Source: Roseimicrobium gellanilyticum (GTDB lineage Bacteria; Verrucomicrobiota; Verrucomicrobiia; Verrucomicrobiales; Verrucomicrobiaceae). From it: 64,000 bases of DNA. Below are positions 43,779 through 52,356 of this stretch, piece by piece. A program made the translations under genes and the position numbers. The notes below the pieces were generated by a model. That model did no database searches. It saw nothing but the letters and a program-made list of their open reading frames with translations, and was not told where the DNA came from. Positions within the stretch are counted from its first letter, which is position 1; each line of letters starts with the position of its first letter. The stretch is from the NCBI RefSeq assembly GCF_003315205.1, contig NZ_QNRR01000021.1, positions 1-64,000 of the forward strand, read 5' to 3'.

Positions 43779-46700
43779 ATGAGCACCAACACCTCCCTGC
43801 GCCCCATCACTCTGGAGGCGATTGGTCGTTTCCGGCAGCGTCGCAAGCAACTGCTCATCCAGCGTGCGTGGATGACAGCGGCCGTGGTGTTGCTCCTCCT
43901 GCTGCTCATGGTGGCGGTGGTGGACCGGCTCACTTTCATGGCGGACAGCATCCGCCAGTGGATGAGCTATGGGGCCTATGCCATCGCGGCGGTGGCTGCG
44001 TGGTGGCTGGGGCTGCGGATGGTGCGGCAGGCGCAGGATCTCTTCATCGCGGCCCGGCTCATGGAGAATGCCGATACGCGCATGCATGAAAAGCTGCTCT
44101 CCGCCGTGGAACTCTCCAAGGGCGACCCGGACCACCTGCCGGACTCGCCGGAATTCCGTGCCCTGCTGCAGGATGATGTGGCGAAGCAACTCGTGGGATT
44201 CGATGCCACGAAGATTCTCCCCTCCTCACTGAACCGCCGCTGGCTCATCACCCTGTGCTCGGTGGTGGCGCTCATCATCGGCTTGTGCTTTGTGGGCGGG
44301 CTGCACCTGCCCGGCTTCATGGCGCGAGCGGCGTTGCCGTTTGCCAACATCGGCCGCCCCTCCAGCACGAAGGTGCGCATTGTCACACCGCCAAAGGGAG
44401 ATGCGCTCGTGGCCATCGCCTCCTCTGTGCCTCTCGGTGTGCAGATTGATGGGAAAATTCCCAACCGCATCCTGGTGGAGACCGTGAGCAATGGCGGCCG
44501 CCCCTCGCGCATGGAGCTCTCCCACGCAGGCGTGAACCGCTTCGATGGCAGCATCGGCATCGGTCAGCAGAATGTGCGCTACCGCGTGCTGGCAGGGGAT
44601 GCCATCACGGCATGGCACACGCTTGAGGCCCGCCCGCGTCCGCGCATCGTGGAGTTTCAGAAGAAGATCACGCCGCCTGCCTACACCGGGCTGAAGGAGG
44701 AGACCATCACGGAAGACCACGGTGACATCTCCGCGCTGGAGGGCTCGAAGGTGACGCTCGTCATGAAGGCGAACCAGCCCATCGAGACCACCAAGGCCAC
44801 GCTGCTGCCAGACATCGCCTCCGTGAATGTGACGCATGACAAGAAGGACATCCTCTCCGCAGAAATCACGGTGAATGGCAAGGCAGATGCGTGGCAGCTC
44901 GCGCTCACGGCGCAGGAGACGAAGTTCACCAACGAAGAATCCGCACCCTGGCGCATCGAGACCATCCCGGATCTGCCCCCGGCGATTGTCATCACCCAAC
45001 CACGCGAGCAGCTCGAAGTGCGCGGTGATGATGCCGTGAAGGTGCTCGGCCATGCCACGGATGATGTGGGCCTGAAGCAGTGTGACATTTCCTATGCCAT
45101 CAATGGTGCGAACTGGAAGGACACCGACCTCAAGGTACAGGCTGGCAAGGAGGCGGACATCAGCACCGAGTTCCGCCTGACGCCTCTGCCGGTGAAGCCG
45201 GGGGACACCGTGCTGGTGAAGCTCGCCACGACGGACGTGAAGGGACAACGCGCCGAGTCCACACCTGTCCGTCTGCTGATTGTGGAGGACAAGCTGGACC
45301 TCGCGCAGAGGCAGTTCGCCGCGCAGCAGCGCCGCCTCGCGCAGCAAGCGGTGGCCCTTGCGGAGGAAGCGCGGGAGATGCGCCGTGAAGCAGACAAGGT
45401 CCGTGATCCGAAAGAGCGCGGCAAGGATCCGCAAAAGGATGCGGAGTCTGATGCCGCGAAGGCGAAGATGAAGCAGAACCTCGCCGCCGTGCAGGAGAAG
45501 AGCAAGGAACTGTGGGAGCAGCTCAAGGAAAATGCCAAGCAGGCGCCGAACCCGCTGAAGGCGATGGAGGCAAATCTGGTGGGCCAGCGCCTTGCCGAGC
45601 TTCAGGGGATGCATCTCAAGGAAGTACAGGACCAGCTCCAGTCCGAGGAAGTGAGCGAACAGCAGCTCCGGCAGTCGGCGGATCGCGCGAACAATGCCGC
45701 GGAGACAGCGGCACAGGCATTGAGGGCCTTCGCCGCGGCAGACTCCGCACAGGCAGCACGCGAGTCCTTTGAGCACCTCGCGCCCCAGCAGAACCGTCTT
45801 GCGGACAAGGCCATCGATGCGAATCGCAAGAATGATGAGCGTGCGAAGTGGCAGGAGCAGCAGCGCGCAGCACTGGCCGCCTCCCAGACGGCGAAGAAGG
45901 ATTTCGAGGCGCTGAAGGAGGTGATTCAAGAAGGCCGCCAGCGCGACGTGGCAAATCAAATCGACAATCTCACCAAGAAGAACACCGCGCTGGAAGCCTC
46001 ACTCGATCGCGAGGGGCAGCATCAGTCGCCGGAGTATGTCTACGGCCAGGCGAATGAAATGCGCAACGCGGTGAACCAGGCGCGCGATACCAGCCGCTGG
46101 CTCGCGGATGAGACGGCGCAGAAGGCGAATGAAATGCGCGAACGCATGATGCAGCAGCAGAATCCCGCGCTGGCGAGCATCGACTCCGCACAGGACAACG
46201 CCGCAAAGGCCCTCTCCCAGATGAAGCGCGAGGAGGAAGCCGCCGCGAAGGGCAAGGAGAAGCCCAAGAAGGATGACTCGAAGGAAACCGAACCCCAGAA
46301 GGAGCAGGCGGCGGAGAAGCTGGCGGCGGCGGCACGGCAGTTCAAGGACCAGAGCGAGCTGCGCGAGCAGAACCACCAGACAAACACCCAGGCTGCGCTG
46401 GACATGAACCGCATGGGCCGCGCACTGGACAAGCTCGCGGAGAAGATTCGCCAGGACTCCACGTCCGAGCAGGTGAAGGACACGCTCGATCAGGCGCGCA
46501 AGCTTGCAGAGACTGCACGCACGCTGCAGGCGGACGCCATGGCCCAGGATGCCGCGCAGGCACTCCAGGAGTCACAGGACGCGGCGATGGCCCAGGCGGA
46601 CCCCGCCAAGCAGGTGCCGGCCACACAGGCTGCTGCGAACCAGCTCAAGCAACTGCCCGAGGCCCTGCACCGCATGCAGCAGCATGACGCCGCGAATGCT

Positions 46701-48452
46701 GCGCAGGAGGCCATGAACAATGCGCAGTGGCAGCGTGACGAAACGCAGAACCAGCGCCGCCAGATGGCCGAGATGAAGCAGAACGGCCAGCAGCCCCAAC
46801 CCATCCAGCCGCAGCAGAATCGTGCGCTGGAAGCGAATGCCAAGGCCGAGGCCAAGCTTGCAGAAGCGATGGAAAAGTTTTCTCCAAAGGTCGCCGAAGC
46901 ACGGCAGAACCTCGAGGCCATGACCCCGAAGCTCAGCGAGCTGGCGAAGAATACCGCCTCCCAGCTGCAGCGCTCCCAGGAGCGAACGCAGCAGGCCGCA
47001 CAGAATGCTGGGAACAACGAGCAGAGCCCCCAGGAAACCTCGGAGAAGGCGAACGCACTCATGCCCCAGGCGAAGGAGGACGCGCAGAAGCTTGCGGACC
47101 TGCAGGCCGCGCTGCGTCAGGAGGCAGACAAGGCTGATCTGAACAATGAACTGCAACGCCAGATGGCACGCACGGCGGACGTGGGTCTTGCCCAGATGCG
47201 CCAGCAGACGCCCCAGATTCAGCAGAACCTGCAACAGGCCGCGAATGCCTCGCAGGCGCCTCAACAAGCCCAGTCCCTGCAGAACGCCGCGAAAGCACAG
47301 CAGCAGACGGCGGACGGACTGAAGCAACTCGCGGAGAACCTTCAGAAGATGGAGAAGGGCGAGATGCTCGCACAGGATGCGCTCGCCGCGCAACAGGCCC
47401 TGGAGAAGGCCATGAACATCCAGCAGCCCCTGGATGAAGCGTACAACGAAGCCCAGAACATCGCTGAACTCATGGAGGCCGCCCAGGGTGACCCCAAGAA
47501 GGCGCTTGAGGCACTGGAGGCGGAACTGCAGAGAAATCCGCAGATGCAGCGCGCGCTCGGCGCCCTCGCCGCGCAGACGGCACAGGATTCCCAGCAGCAG
47601 CTCGCGCAGGCGCAGAACCAGCCTTTCATGACACAACCCGCCACGGAGTCAGAGGCGCAGGATCTTGCGCGTGTCGCACGGCATGAGGACCGTCTCGGCC
47701 AGCAGGAGGCCGCGAAACAGGTCGCGCAAGCCAGCAAGCAGCTGCAGCAGATGTCTGATGCCGCCAAGGCCGACCCGGGCAAGAACACGCCCCAGGCTGC
47801 CCAGGCCGCCACGCAAACGGCGCAGAACGCACAGCAGGCCGCCGCGCAGGCTGCGAAGGCTCAGGCCCAGACCATTCCCCCACCCTCCAACTTCATGAAC
47901 GCTGCGAAGGCCTCCATGCTGGCCCAAGCCCTGGATCAGCTCGACCAGACGGTGAATGCGAAGCAGGCAGAGATGGCCCAAGGGCAACAGCAAGGCCAGC
48001 AGGGTCAGCAGCAGCAAGGGCAACAACAAGGCCAGCAACAGGGGCAGCAGCAGGGACAACAGAGTGGCCAGCAGCAGTCCGCCCAACAGGGTGCGCAGCA
48101 GAGTCTCGCCCAGGCGAGCCAGGCCCAGGCACAGAGCATGGCCCAGGCGCGCGCGCAGGGCATGGTCCCAGGACAGCAGCCCGCTCCGGGCAAGCAGATG
48201 GCCCAACAAGAGGGCATGAACCAGGACGGCCAGAACAGCCAGGCTCCGCAGGACCCGAGCGGCAAGCTCTCCATGACACAGACGAATCTGAACATGCCTG
48301 TGCTCAGCGTGGAGCAAGGCGGCGACTGGGGCCACCTGCCCAGCCGCATGGCGAAGGATCTCACCGAGGCCTCACGCCAGGAGCCCTCGCCGGAATACCG
48401 TGCAGCGATCGAGAGCTACTACAAGGCGATTGCGGAGAAGGCGAAAAAGTAG
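43779..48452 (+). CDS. Giant DUF4175-type membrane protein with a Q/A-rich coiled-coil tail
   Basis: A 1557-residue protein. Two N-terminal helices (about residues 30-52 and 62-86) and a third near 150-175 (ITLCSVVALIIGLCFVGGL) anchor it. Residues 190-510 form extracytoplasmic beta domains (PAYTGLKEETITE; VVITQ-type strands). From about 520 to 1400 the chain is Gln/Ala/Lys/Glu-rich coiled coil. Residues 1400-1440 are a run of GQQ-type repeats. The final 60 residues (WGHLPSRMAKDLTEASRQE...AIESYYKAIAEKAKK) are conserved in DUF4175 proteins. It ends the MoxR cluster and resembles a mobile scaffold. Function is unknown. Confidence 0.8.
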   Translation: MSTNTSLRPITLEAIGRFRQRRKQLLIQRAWMTAAVVLLLLLLMVAVVDRLTFMADSIRQWMSYGAYAIAAVAAWWLGLRMVRQAQDLFIAARLMENADTRMHEKLLSAVELSKGDPDHLPDSPEFRALLQDDVAKQLVGFDATKILPSSLNRRWLITLCSVVALIIGLCFVGGLHLPGFMARAALPFANIGRPSSTKVRIVTPPKGDALVAIASSVPLGVQIDGKIPNRILVETVSNGGRPSRMELSHAGVNRFDGSIGIGQQNVRYRVLAGDAITAWHTLEARPRPRIVEFQKKITPPAYTGLKEETITEDHGDISALEGSKVTLVMKANQPIETTKATLLPDIASVNVTHDKKDILSAEITVNGKADAWQLALTAQETKFTNEESAPWRIETIPDLPPAIVITQPREQLEVRGDDAVKVLGHATDDVGLKQCDISYAINGANWKDTDLKVQAGKEADISTEFRLTPLPVKPGDTVLVKLATTDVKGQRAESTPVRLLIVEDKLDLAQRQFAAQQRRLAQQAVALAEEAREMRREADKVRDPKERGKDPQKDAESDAAKAKMKQNLAAVQEKSKELWEQLKENAKQAPNPLKAMEANLVGQRLAELQGMHLKEVQDQLQSEEVSEQQLRQSADRANNAAETAAQALRAFAAADSAQAARESFEHLAPQQNRLADKAIDANRKNDERAKWQEQQRAALAASQTAKKDFEALKEVIQEGRQRDVANQIDNLTKKNTALEASLDREGQHQSPEYVYGQANEMRNAVNQARDTSRWLADETAQKANEMRERMMQQQNPALASIDSAQDNAAKALSQMKREEEAAAKGKEKPKKDDSKETEPQKEQAAEKLAAAARQFKDQSELREQNHQTNTQAALDMNRMGRALDKLAEKIRQDSTSEQVKDTLDQARKLAETARTLQADAMAQDAAQALQESQDAAMAQADPAKQVPATQAAANQLKQLPEALHRMQQHDAANAAQEAMNNAQWQRDETQNQRRQMAEMKQNGQQPQPIQPQQNRALEANAKAEAKLAEAMEKFSPKVAEARQNLEAMTPKLSELAKNTASQLQRSQERTQQAAQNAGNNEQSPQETSEKANALMPQAKEDAQKLADLQAALRQEADKADLNNELQRQMARTADVGLAQMRQQTPQIQQNLQQAANASQAPQQAQSLQNAAKAQQQTADGLKQLAENLQKMEKGEMLAQDALAAQQALEKAMNIQQPLDEAYNEAQNIAELMEAAQGDPKKALEALEAELQRNPQMQRALGALAAQTAQDSQQQLAQAQNQPFMTQPATESEAQDLARVARHEDRLGQQEAAKQVAQASKQLQQMSDAAKADPGKNTPQAAQAATQTAQNAQQAAAQAAKAQAQTIPPPSNFMNAAKASMLAQALDQLDQTVNAKQAEMAQGQQQGQQGQQQQGQQQGQQQGQQQGQQSGQQQSAQQGAQQSLAQASQAQAQSMAQARAQGMVPGQQPAPGKQMAQQEGMNQDGQNSQAPQDPSGKLSMTQTNLNMPVLSVEQGGDWGHLPSRMAKDLTEASRQEPSPEYRAAIESYYKAIAEKAKK

Positions 48453-48602
48453 CGGCGGCGGAGAAATGGCACCGTGGCGAAGTTTTCCCTTGCAGTGATG
48501 GAAGAGCCTCCTTCATAACACCCGCGGAAGAATGCCGCTGCCTGGCGCCTGTCACTCCGGCAGGCCCATCCTACAGCCTCCGCAACTACGAATCATTCCA
48601 TC

Positions 48603-49091
48603 ATGAAAATTCTCAAAACCACGTTTCTTGCCGCCTTCATCCTCCCGGCGGCCCTGCTTCACGCCGAGCCTTCCGCCGAAAACCTGGCGGCCGCCAAGAA
48701 GCTCGCGGATACCATCAATCTGAAAGAGCAGATGGACGCGGGATTCGCGGCGATGATGCCGATGGTCGACCAGCTCTCGCAGCAGCTCAAGCTTGATGCG
48801 GCGGGCAAGGCGGAACTGGTCCAACTCTACAAGGACTGGTTCGAGAAGGACCTGGATCAGGCAAAGATGATGGGCAACATCGTCACCCTCTACGCGGAAA
48901 CATTCACCGTTCAGGAACTGGATGGACTGCGCGACTTCTACCAGACGCCACTTGGCAAGAAGGCGCTGAAGGTCCTTCCCGAAATCATGCAGAAGGGTGC
49001 TCAGCTGGGCATGGACGAAGCCAAGACCAAGGAGCAGGCCCTCATGACCCGGCTGAATGCGTTCATTGAAAAGCACAAGCCCAAGAACTAG
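48603..49091 (+). CDS. DUF2059 family exported protein
   Basis: A 162-residue protein with a signal peptide (MKILKTTFLAAFILPAALLHA). The DUF2059 core carries LYAETFTVQELDGLRDFYQTPLGKKAL, the family's most conserved string. Function is not known; members are periplasmic and mostly helical. It follows the giant gene after 150 bp and ends at a strong terminator, so it is probably the last gene of that transcription unit or its own unit. Confidence 0.9.
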   Translation: MKILKTTFLAAFILPAALLHAEPSAENLAAAKKLADTINLKEQMDAGFAAMMPMVDQLSQQLKLDAAGKAELVQLYKDWFEKDLDQAKMMGNIVTLYAETFTVQELDGLRDFYQTPLGKKALKVLPEIMQKGAQLGMDEAKTKEQALMTRLNAFIEKHKPKN

Positions 49092-49123
49092 GACGGTCTG
49101 CTTTTCATCTTTTGGAAATGAAG

Positions 49124-49152
49124 CGGGGGCAGAAATGCCTCCGTTTTCTTTT
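49124..49152 (+). terminator. Rho-independent terminator
   Basis: CGGGGGCA-GAAA-TGCCTCCG (8 pairs, one G-T) followed by TTTTCTTTT, starting 33 bp past the DUF2059 stop. The GAAA tetraloop makes it a strong candidate. Confidence 0.85.
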
Positions 49153-49535
49153 GGAGTGGCGGCATCGTCGCCTTTTCATGAACTCTCCATCTTCCACCGT
49201 CGCGGCATTTCACCAGGGCTGAGAGCGACCATCCCCTCCTTTGAATGCGCCATCGAACGGTGCACGTACGCAAGTGATATTCATTCTCCTGCTTGCCACG
49301 AAGAACGTCAGGCACAGGAGGTGGAGCGTGGAGGATGGGGTGGACGAAGGCCCTCTGGGCTTTCCTCGCTTTCGGTACATGCCTGACGCATCTGTCTACC
49401 GCACAGGTGGCGGGCAGCACCTCCCCCTCTTTTTTCGCTGGCCGTGGAAGGATGATGGGCGGATGCTGCGATCTATCCTTGCCTGCTTTGAGCGTGCTGT
49501 TGAGTGCCTCACAGGTCGGTTTTGACAGAAGCGCA
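49153..49535. other. Gene-free gap before the prenyltransferase-fold gene
   Basis: I see no gene, RNA or strong repeat here. The only recurring phrase is GACGAAGGCCCTCTGGGC near 49341; variants with GGCCCTCGGGGC occur near 51963 and 56580, always in gaps. Confidence 0.5.
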
Positions 49536-50681
49536 ATGAACATGCTCCCCCACTCTCTCCAAAAGCGCGCGACGCGTTTCCTTGTATCCGTCCTTGGAGC
49601 GGGATTGTGTGTCGGGTCCTCCCTGCCATCTCAGGCGCAGGCTCCAGGCGACGCTGAGGCGCCGCCCATTTCGCCGGCGGTGAAGCAGAGTGTGGATCGC
49701 GCCGTGGCGTGGCTCCTCCAGCAGCAGCGGGCGCAGGGCTGCTACCTGGATGAGAATCGCGGTGATGCCGTGCCGCAGCACAGCGGGGCCATCACCTCGC
49801 TGGTGATCATGGCCCTGAGCAGCGTGGGTCACATGCCCACGGATCCCACGCCGGAGGGGCGCTCGCTGAATCGCGCCCTGCGTTTCATGGTGGACAATGT
49901 GGTGCCCACGGACACGGGCTACCTCGGGCAGGCGGACCGCTCCCGCATGTACGGACACGGCATCATGTCCCTGATGTACGCGGAGATGGTGGGGCAGACG
50001 CTGGATGATGAGATGGACAAGAAGATCCGCAGCCGCCTGCAACGCGCCGTCGATGTGATTATGCGCTCGCAGGATGTGGTGAAGAGCGAGGCGAACCGCG
50101 GCGGCTGGCGTTACGAGCCGGGCAGCAGTGACTCCGACATTTCCGTGAGCGTGTGGCAGGTGATGTCCCTGCGCGCCGCAAAGAACGCGGGACTGGATGT
50201 GCCCAAGGAAGCCATCGACAAAGCCGTGGAATACATCAAGCGCAGCTACCGCAGCGATCGCAATCCGGACGGCACACCGAAGAACATGGAGGCGGCCTTC
50301 AGCTATGAGCCCTACGGCGGCCGGCAGACCTTCTCCACCACGGCGGCGGGCATCCTCTCCCTGCAGGTGTGCGGTGAGTATGAGGCACCGGAGGTCATCG
50401 GCGGCGCGAACTTCCTGATGAAGAATCCGCCCGCACCAAGCGAGGCATGGTTTTTCTACGGCACGTACTACTACGCACAAGGCATGTACCAGCGTGGTGG
50501 CGAGCAGGCGGCCGTGGCCCGGCAGAAGACGGAGCAGATGCTGCTGGAACTGCAGCAGCCGAATGGCTCGTGGCAGCCGCGCAACGGGAATGAACGCAGC
50601 GCAGGCCCAGTCTATGCCACAGCACTGGCGCTGCTGAGCCTCTCCGTGCACCACCATTTCCTGCCGATTTATCAGAAGTAG
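49536..50681 (+). CDS. Exported prenyltransferase/squalene-cyclase-repeat protein
   Basis: A 381-residue protein with a signal peptide (about 1-35, ending SQA). The chain has alpha/alpha-toroid repeats: VDRAVAWLLQQQRAQGCYLD, MYGHGIMSLMYAEMVG, GGWRYEPGSSDSDISVSVWQV, and a C-terminal TALALLSLSVHHHFLPIY. The QW-like GGWRY and WQP strings are those of prenyltransferase/squalene oxidase repeats. No catalytic DxDD is present, so cyclase activity is unlikely. Proteins of this type commonly accompany MoxR/VWA clusters in Planctomycetes and Verrucomicrobia. The ATG at 49536 begins the signal peptide. Confidence 0.88.
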   Translation: MNMLPHSLQKRATRFLVSVLGAGLCVGSSLPSQAQAPGDAEAPPISPAVKQSVDRAVAWLLQQQRAQGCYLDENRGDAVPQHSGAITSLVIMALSSVGHMPTDPTPEGRSLNRALRFMVDNVVPTDTGYLGQADRSRMYGHGIMSLMYAEMVGQTLDDEMDKKIRSRLQRAVDVIMRSQDVVKSEANRGGWRYEPGSSDSDISVSVWQVMSLRAAKNAGLDVPKEAIDKAVEYIKRSYRSDRNPDGTPKNMEAAFSYEPYGGRQTFSTTAAGILSLQVCGEYEAPEVIGGANFLMKNPPAPSEAWFFYGTYYYAQGMYQRGGEQAAVARQKTEQMLLELQQPNGSWQPRNGNERSAGPVYATALALLSLSVHHHFLPIYQK

Positions 50682-50824
50682 TGGCGGCGCCCCCGGGCGA
50701 TACACACAAGGCATGGGCACTGCCATGAATGCACGGTGGCCCGATGCGGCACTGTCTGGACAAAGTTATACCAGGACGAGTTGAAAACAGGTCTCTAAAC
50801 GCGACGAACTTACCCAGCGCGTTG

Positions 50825-50990
50825 CGGCAGGCCCAAGGAACGGGAACGCCTCGTTCCCGTCAGCGGTCACCATGCTTGGTGATGTTGCGTGTCGAGTGCC
50901 CCCGTGTTCCAACAGAGTTCTTTGGCGGATACACGCCCTAAACCCTTTCACCCACGGGAACGAGGCGTTCCCGCTCCTTGGGCCTGTGCC
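50825..50990. repeat. Family D inverted-repeat element
   Basis: A 166-bp element. The left arm carries GGCCCAAGGA followed by CGGGAACGCCTCGTTCCCGT; the right arm is ACGGGAACGAGGCGTTCCCG followed by TCCTTGGGCC. Arms are about 36 bp and each holds a palindromic GGGAACG...CGTTCCC hairpin. It lies in the 493-bp gene-free gap 50682-51174, whose other parts show nothing. Confidence 0.92.
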
Positions 50991-51174
50991 ACCTCCGTGT
51001 GTCTATGGATACGCTCGTCGTATGAACCATTTCAGGTAGTCCGACGTCTCATGCATAGACTCGGTTTCAACTTCCTTCGGTATTACTCGAAGCCAATGGT
51101 CATCGGATTCAGGCCCACCGCAATTTGGGATTTCCAATCCCATGAAAGGATGGTGAAATCTGCCGCATTCCTTC

Positions 51175-51942
51175 ATGAAGCGCAGACTGCTGATCCTCTC
51201 CACGATCACGTGCCTCACGCTGCTTGCCTTGGTGCCGCTGGCCATGTCGGCATGGGCGCTCTCCATCCTGAGGGCGGAGGAAGGCCACCGCACGAAGGTC
51301 GTCTGGGGTGTTCCGAAGCCGCTCCAACAGCAGTTCTTGAAGAAATTCATCGCGCCCAAGAACTTCAAGTGGCGGCCGTACTCATTGACCATCGGTGGCT
51401 CTGTAAGCAACGCTGAACAACTGGCAGCGGCGCTCCCGTGGTTGCCGGGGACAGTGAAAAAGATGACCATCCTCATCCATGATGATGCGGATGCCCTCAA
51501 GGTGTACCACGCCTCCATGCAGCTCGATGAACTGGAACATTTCGCATTCACGGGCGCGGAGCTGGACCCGAAATCCATCGCGGAACTCAAGCGGCTGCCG
51601 CAACTGAAGACATTGACGCTCCAGTGGGCACCGGATGATTTGCGTGAGTTTCCCAAACTGCCCGCATTGGAGCATGCCTTTCTGAGTGTGAAAACGGTGA
51701 AGCCCGAGTCACTGGCCAGGGTGTATGCCTGCCCGAAACTGAAGCGCCTGCAGATTCTGGGAAAGTCCATGACCCTGGCAGAACTGCAGGCCTTTGACTG
51801 GCGGCACTCCTCCCTTCAGGAACTGATCCTGGGAAGCGTACAGGCGACGGATGCCGAGCTCGGAGCCCTGTTGGCAGACATCAAGAAGCAAGCACCAACC
51901 CTGAAGGTCCTGTACATGAACAATGGTCCCAAGAAGAAGTAG
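51175..51942 (+). CDS. Hypothetical exported protein with leucine-rich-like repeats
   Basis: A 255-residue protein beginning MKRRLLILSTITCLTLLALV, an N-terminal anchor or signal peptide. Irregular leucine-rich-like units follow (ELKRLPQLKTLTLQWAPDDL; LARVYACPKLKRLQIL; SLQELILGSVQATDAELGALL). The gene at 610 has the same general plan with less regular repeats, but the two are too diverged to call paralogues by eye. No catalytic motif is visible. The family D repeat lies upstream. Confidence 0.7.
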   Translation: MKRRLLILSTITCLTLLALVPLAMSAWALSILRAEEGHRTKVVWGVPKPLQQQFLKKFIAPKNFKWRPYSLTIGGSVSNAEQLAAALPWLPGTVKKMTILIHDDADALKVYHASMQLDELEHFAFTGAELDPKSIAELKRLPQLKTLTLQWAPDDLREFPKLPALEHAFLSVKTVKPESLARVYACPKLKRLQILGKSMTLAELQAFDWRHSSLQELILGSVQATDAELGALLADIKKQAPTLKVLYMNNGPKKK

Positions 51943-52254
51943 GACGTTTGGGTGACGTCGACGAAGGCCCTCGGGGCTTCCCTTCCCTGCTCCATTCTCG
52001 GCGGGTGGGGTATGGTGTGATGCCAGCCCTGCAGAGGGGGACTCACCGGCTCTTTTTGGTGCTGGGGGAAAGTGGATTATGGGTACCCATCCATATTTTT
52101 TGACGGCAGGGACACTGAAGACATTTCCACCGCAAAAGGTATTGAACTTCAAAAGCTTACGTGAAGTTCAGGCACACTCGTTTCGAGTCCAAATCAGCGA
52201 GTGAAACGTTAAAGCTGCTCCCAGCATGAACTTTTTTAAGCCCTAAGGCGGCAG

Positions 52255-52273
52255 TTGGCACGCCCCCTGCTTT
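52255..52273 (+). promoter_or_regulatory. Sigma-54-type promoter for amt
   Basis: TTGGCACGCCCCCTGCTTT has the invariant GG (52257-52258) and GC (52269-52270) separated by 10 bp, and matches the TGGCACG-N4-TTGC consensus at all but one position. Transcription would start near 52282, about 75 nt before the ATG. The 290-bp stretch upstream could hold NtrC-like sites, but I cannot name any; it contains no gene. Confidence 0.75.
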
Positions 52274-52356
52274 CTGCGTCTCCGTTCTCGTTCGGCGTCA
52301 CGCTCTTCCGCGGGGTCTCCGGCAGGCATCACGAAGACAATACATCACACCAACCT

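Noticed and set aside
49088-49543. 151-codon minus-strand frame in the gap before the prenyltransferase-fold gene
   Set aside because: Arg/Pro-rich without motif, and it spans the terminator region; more likely chance.
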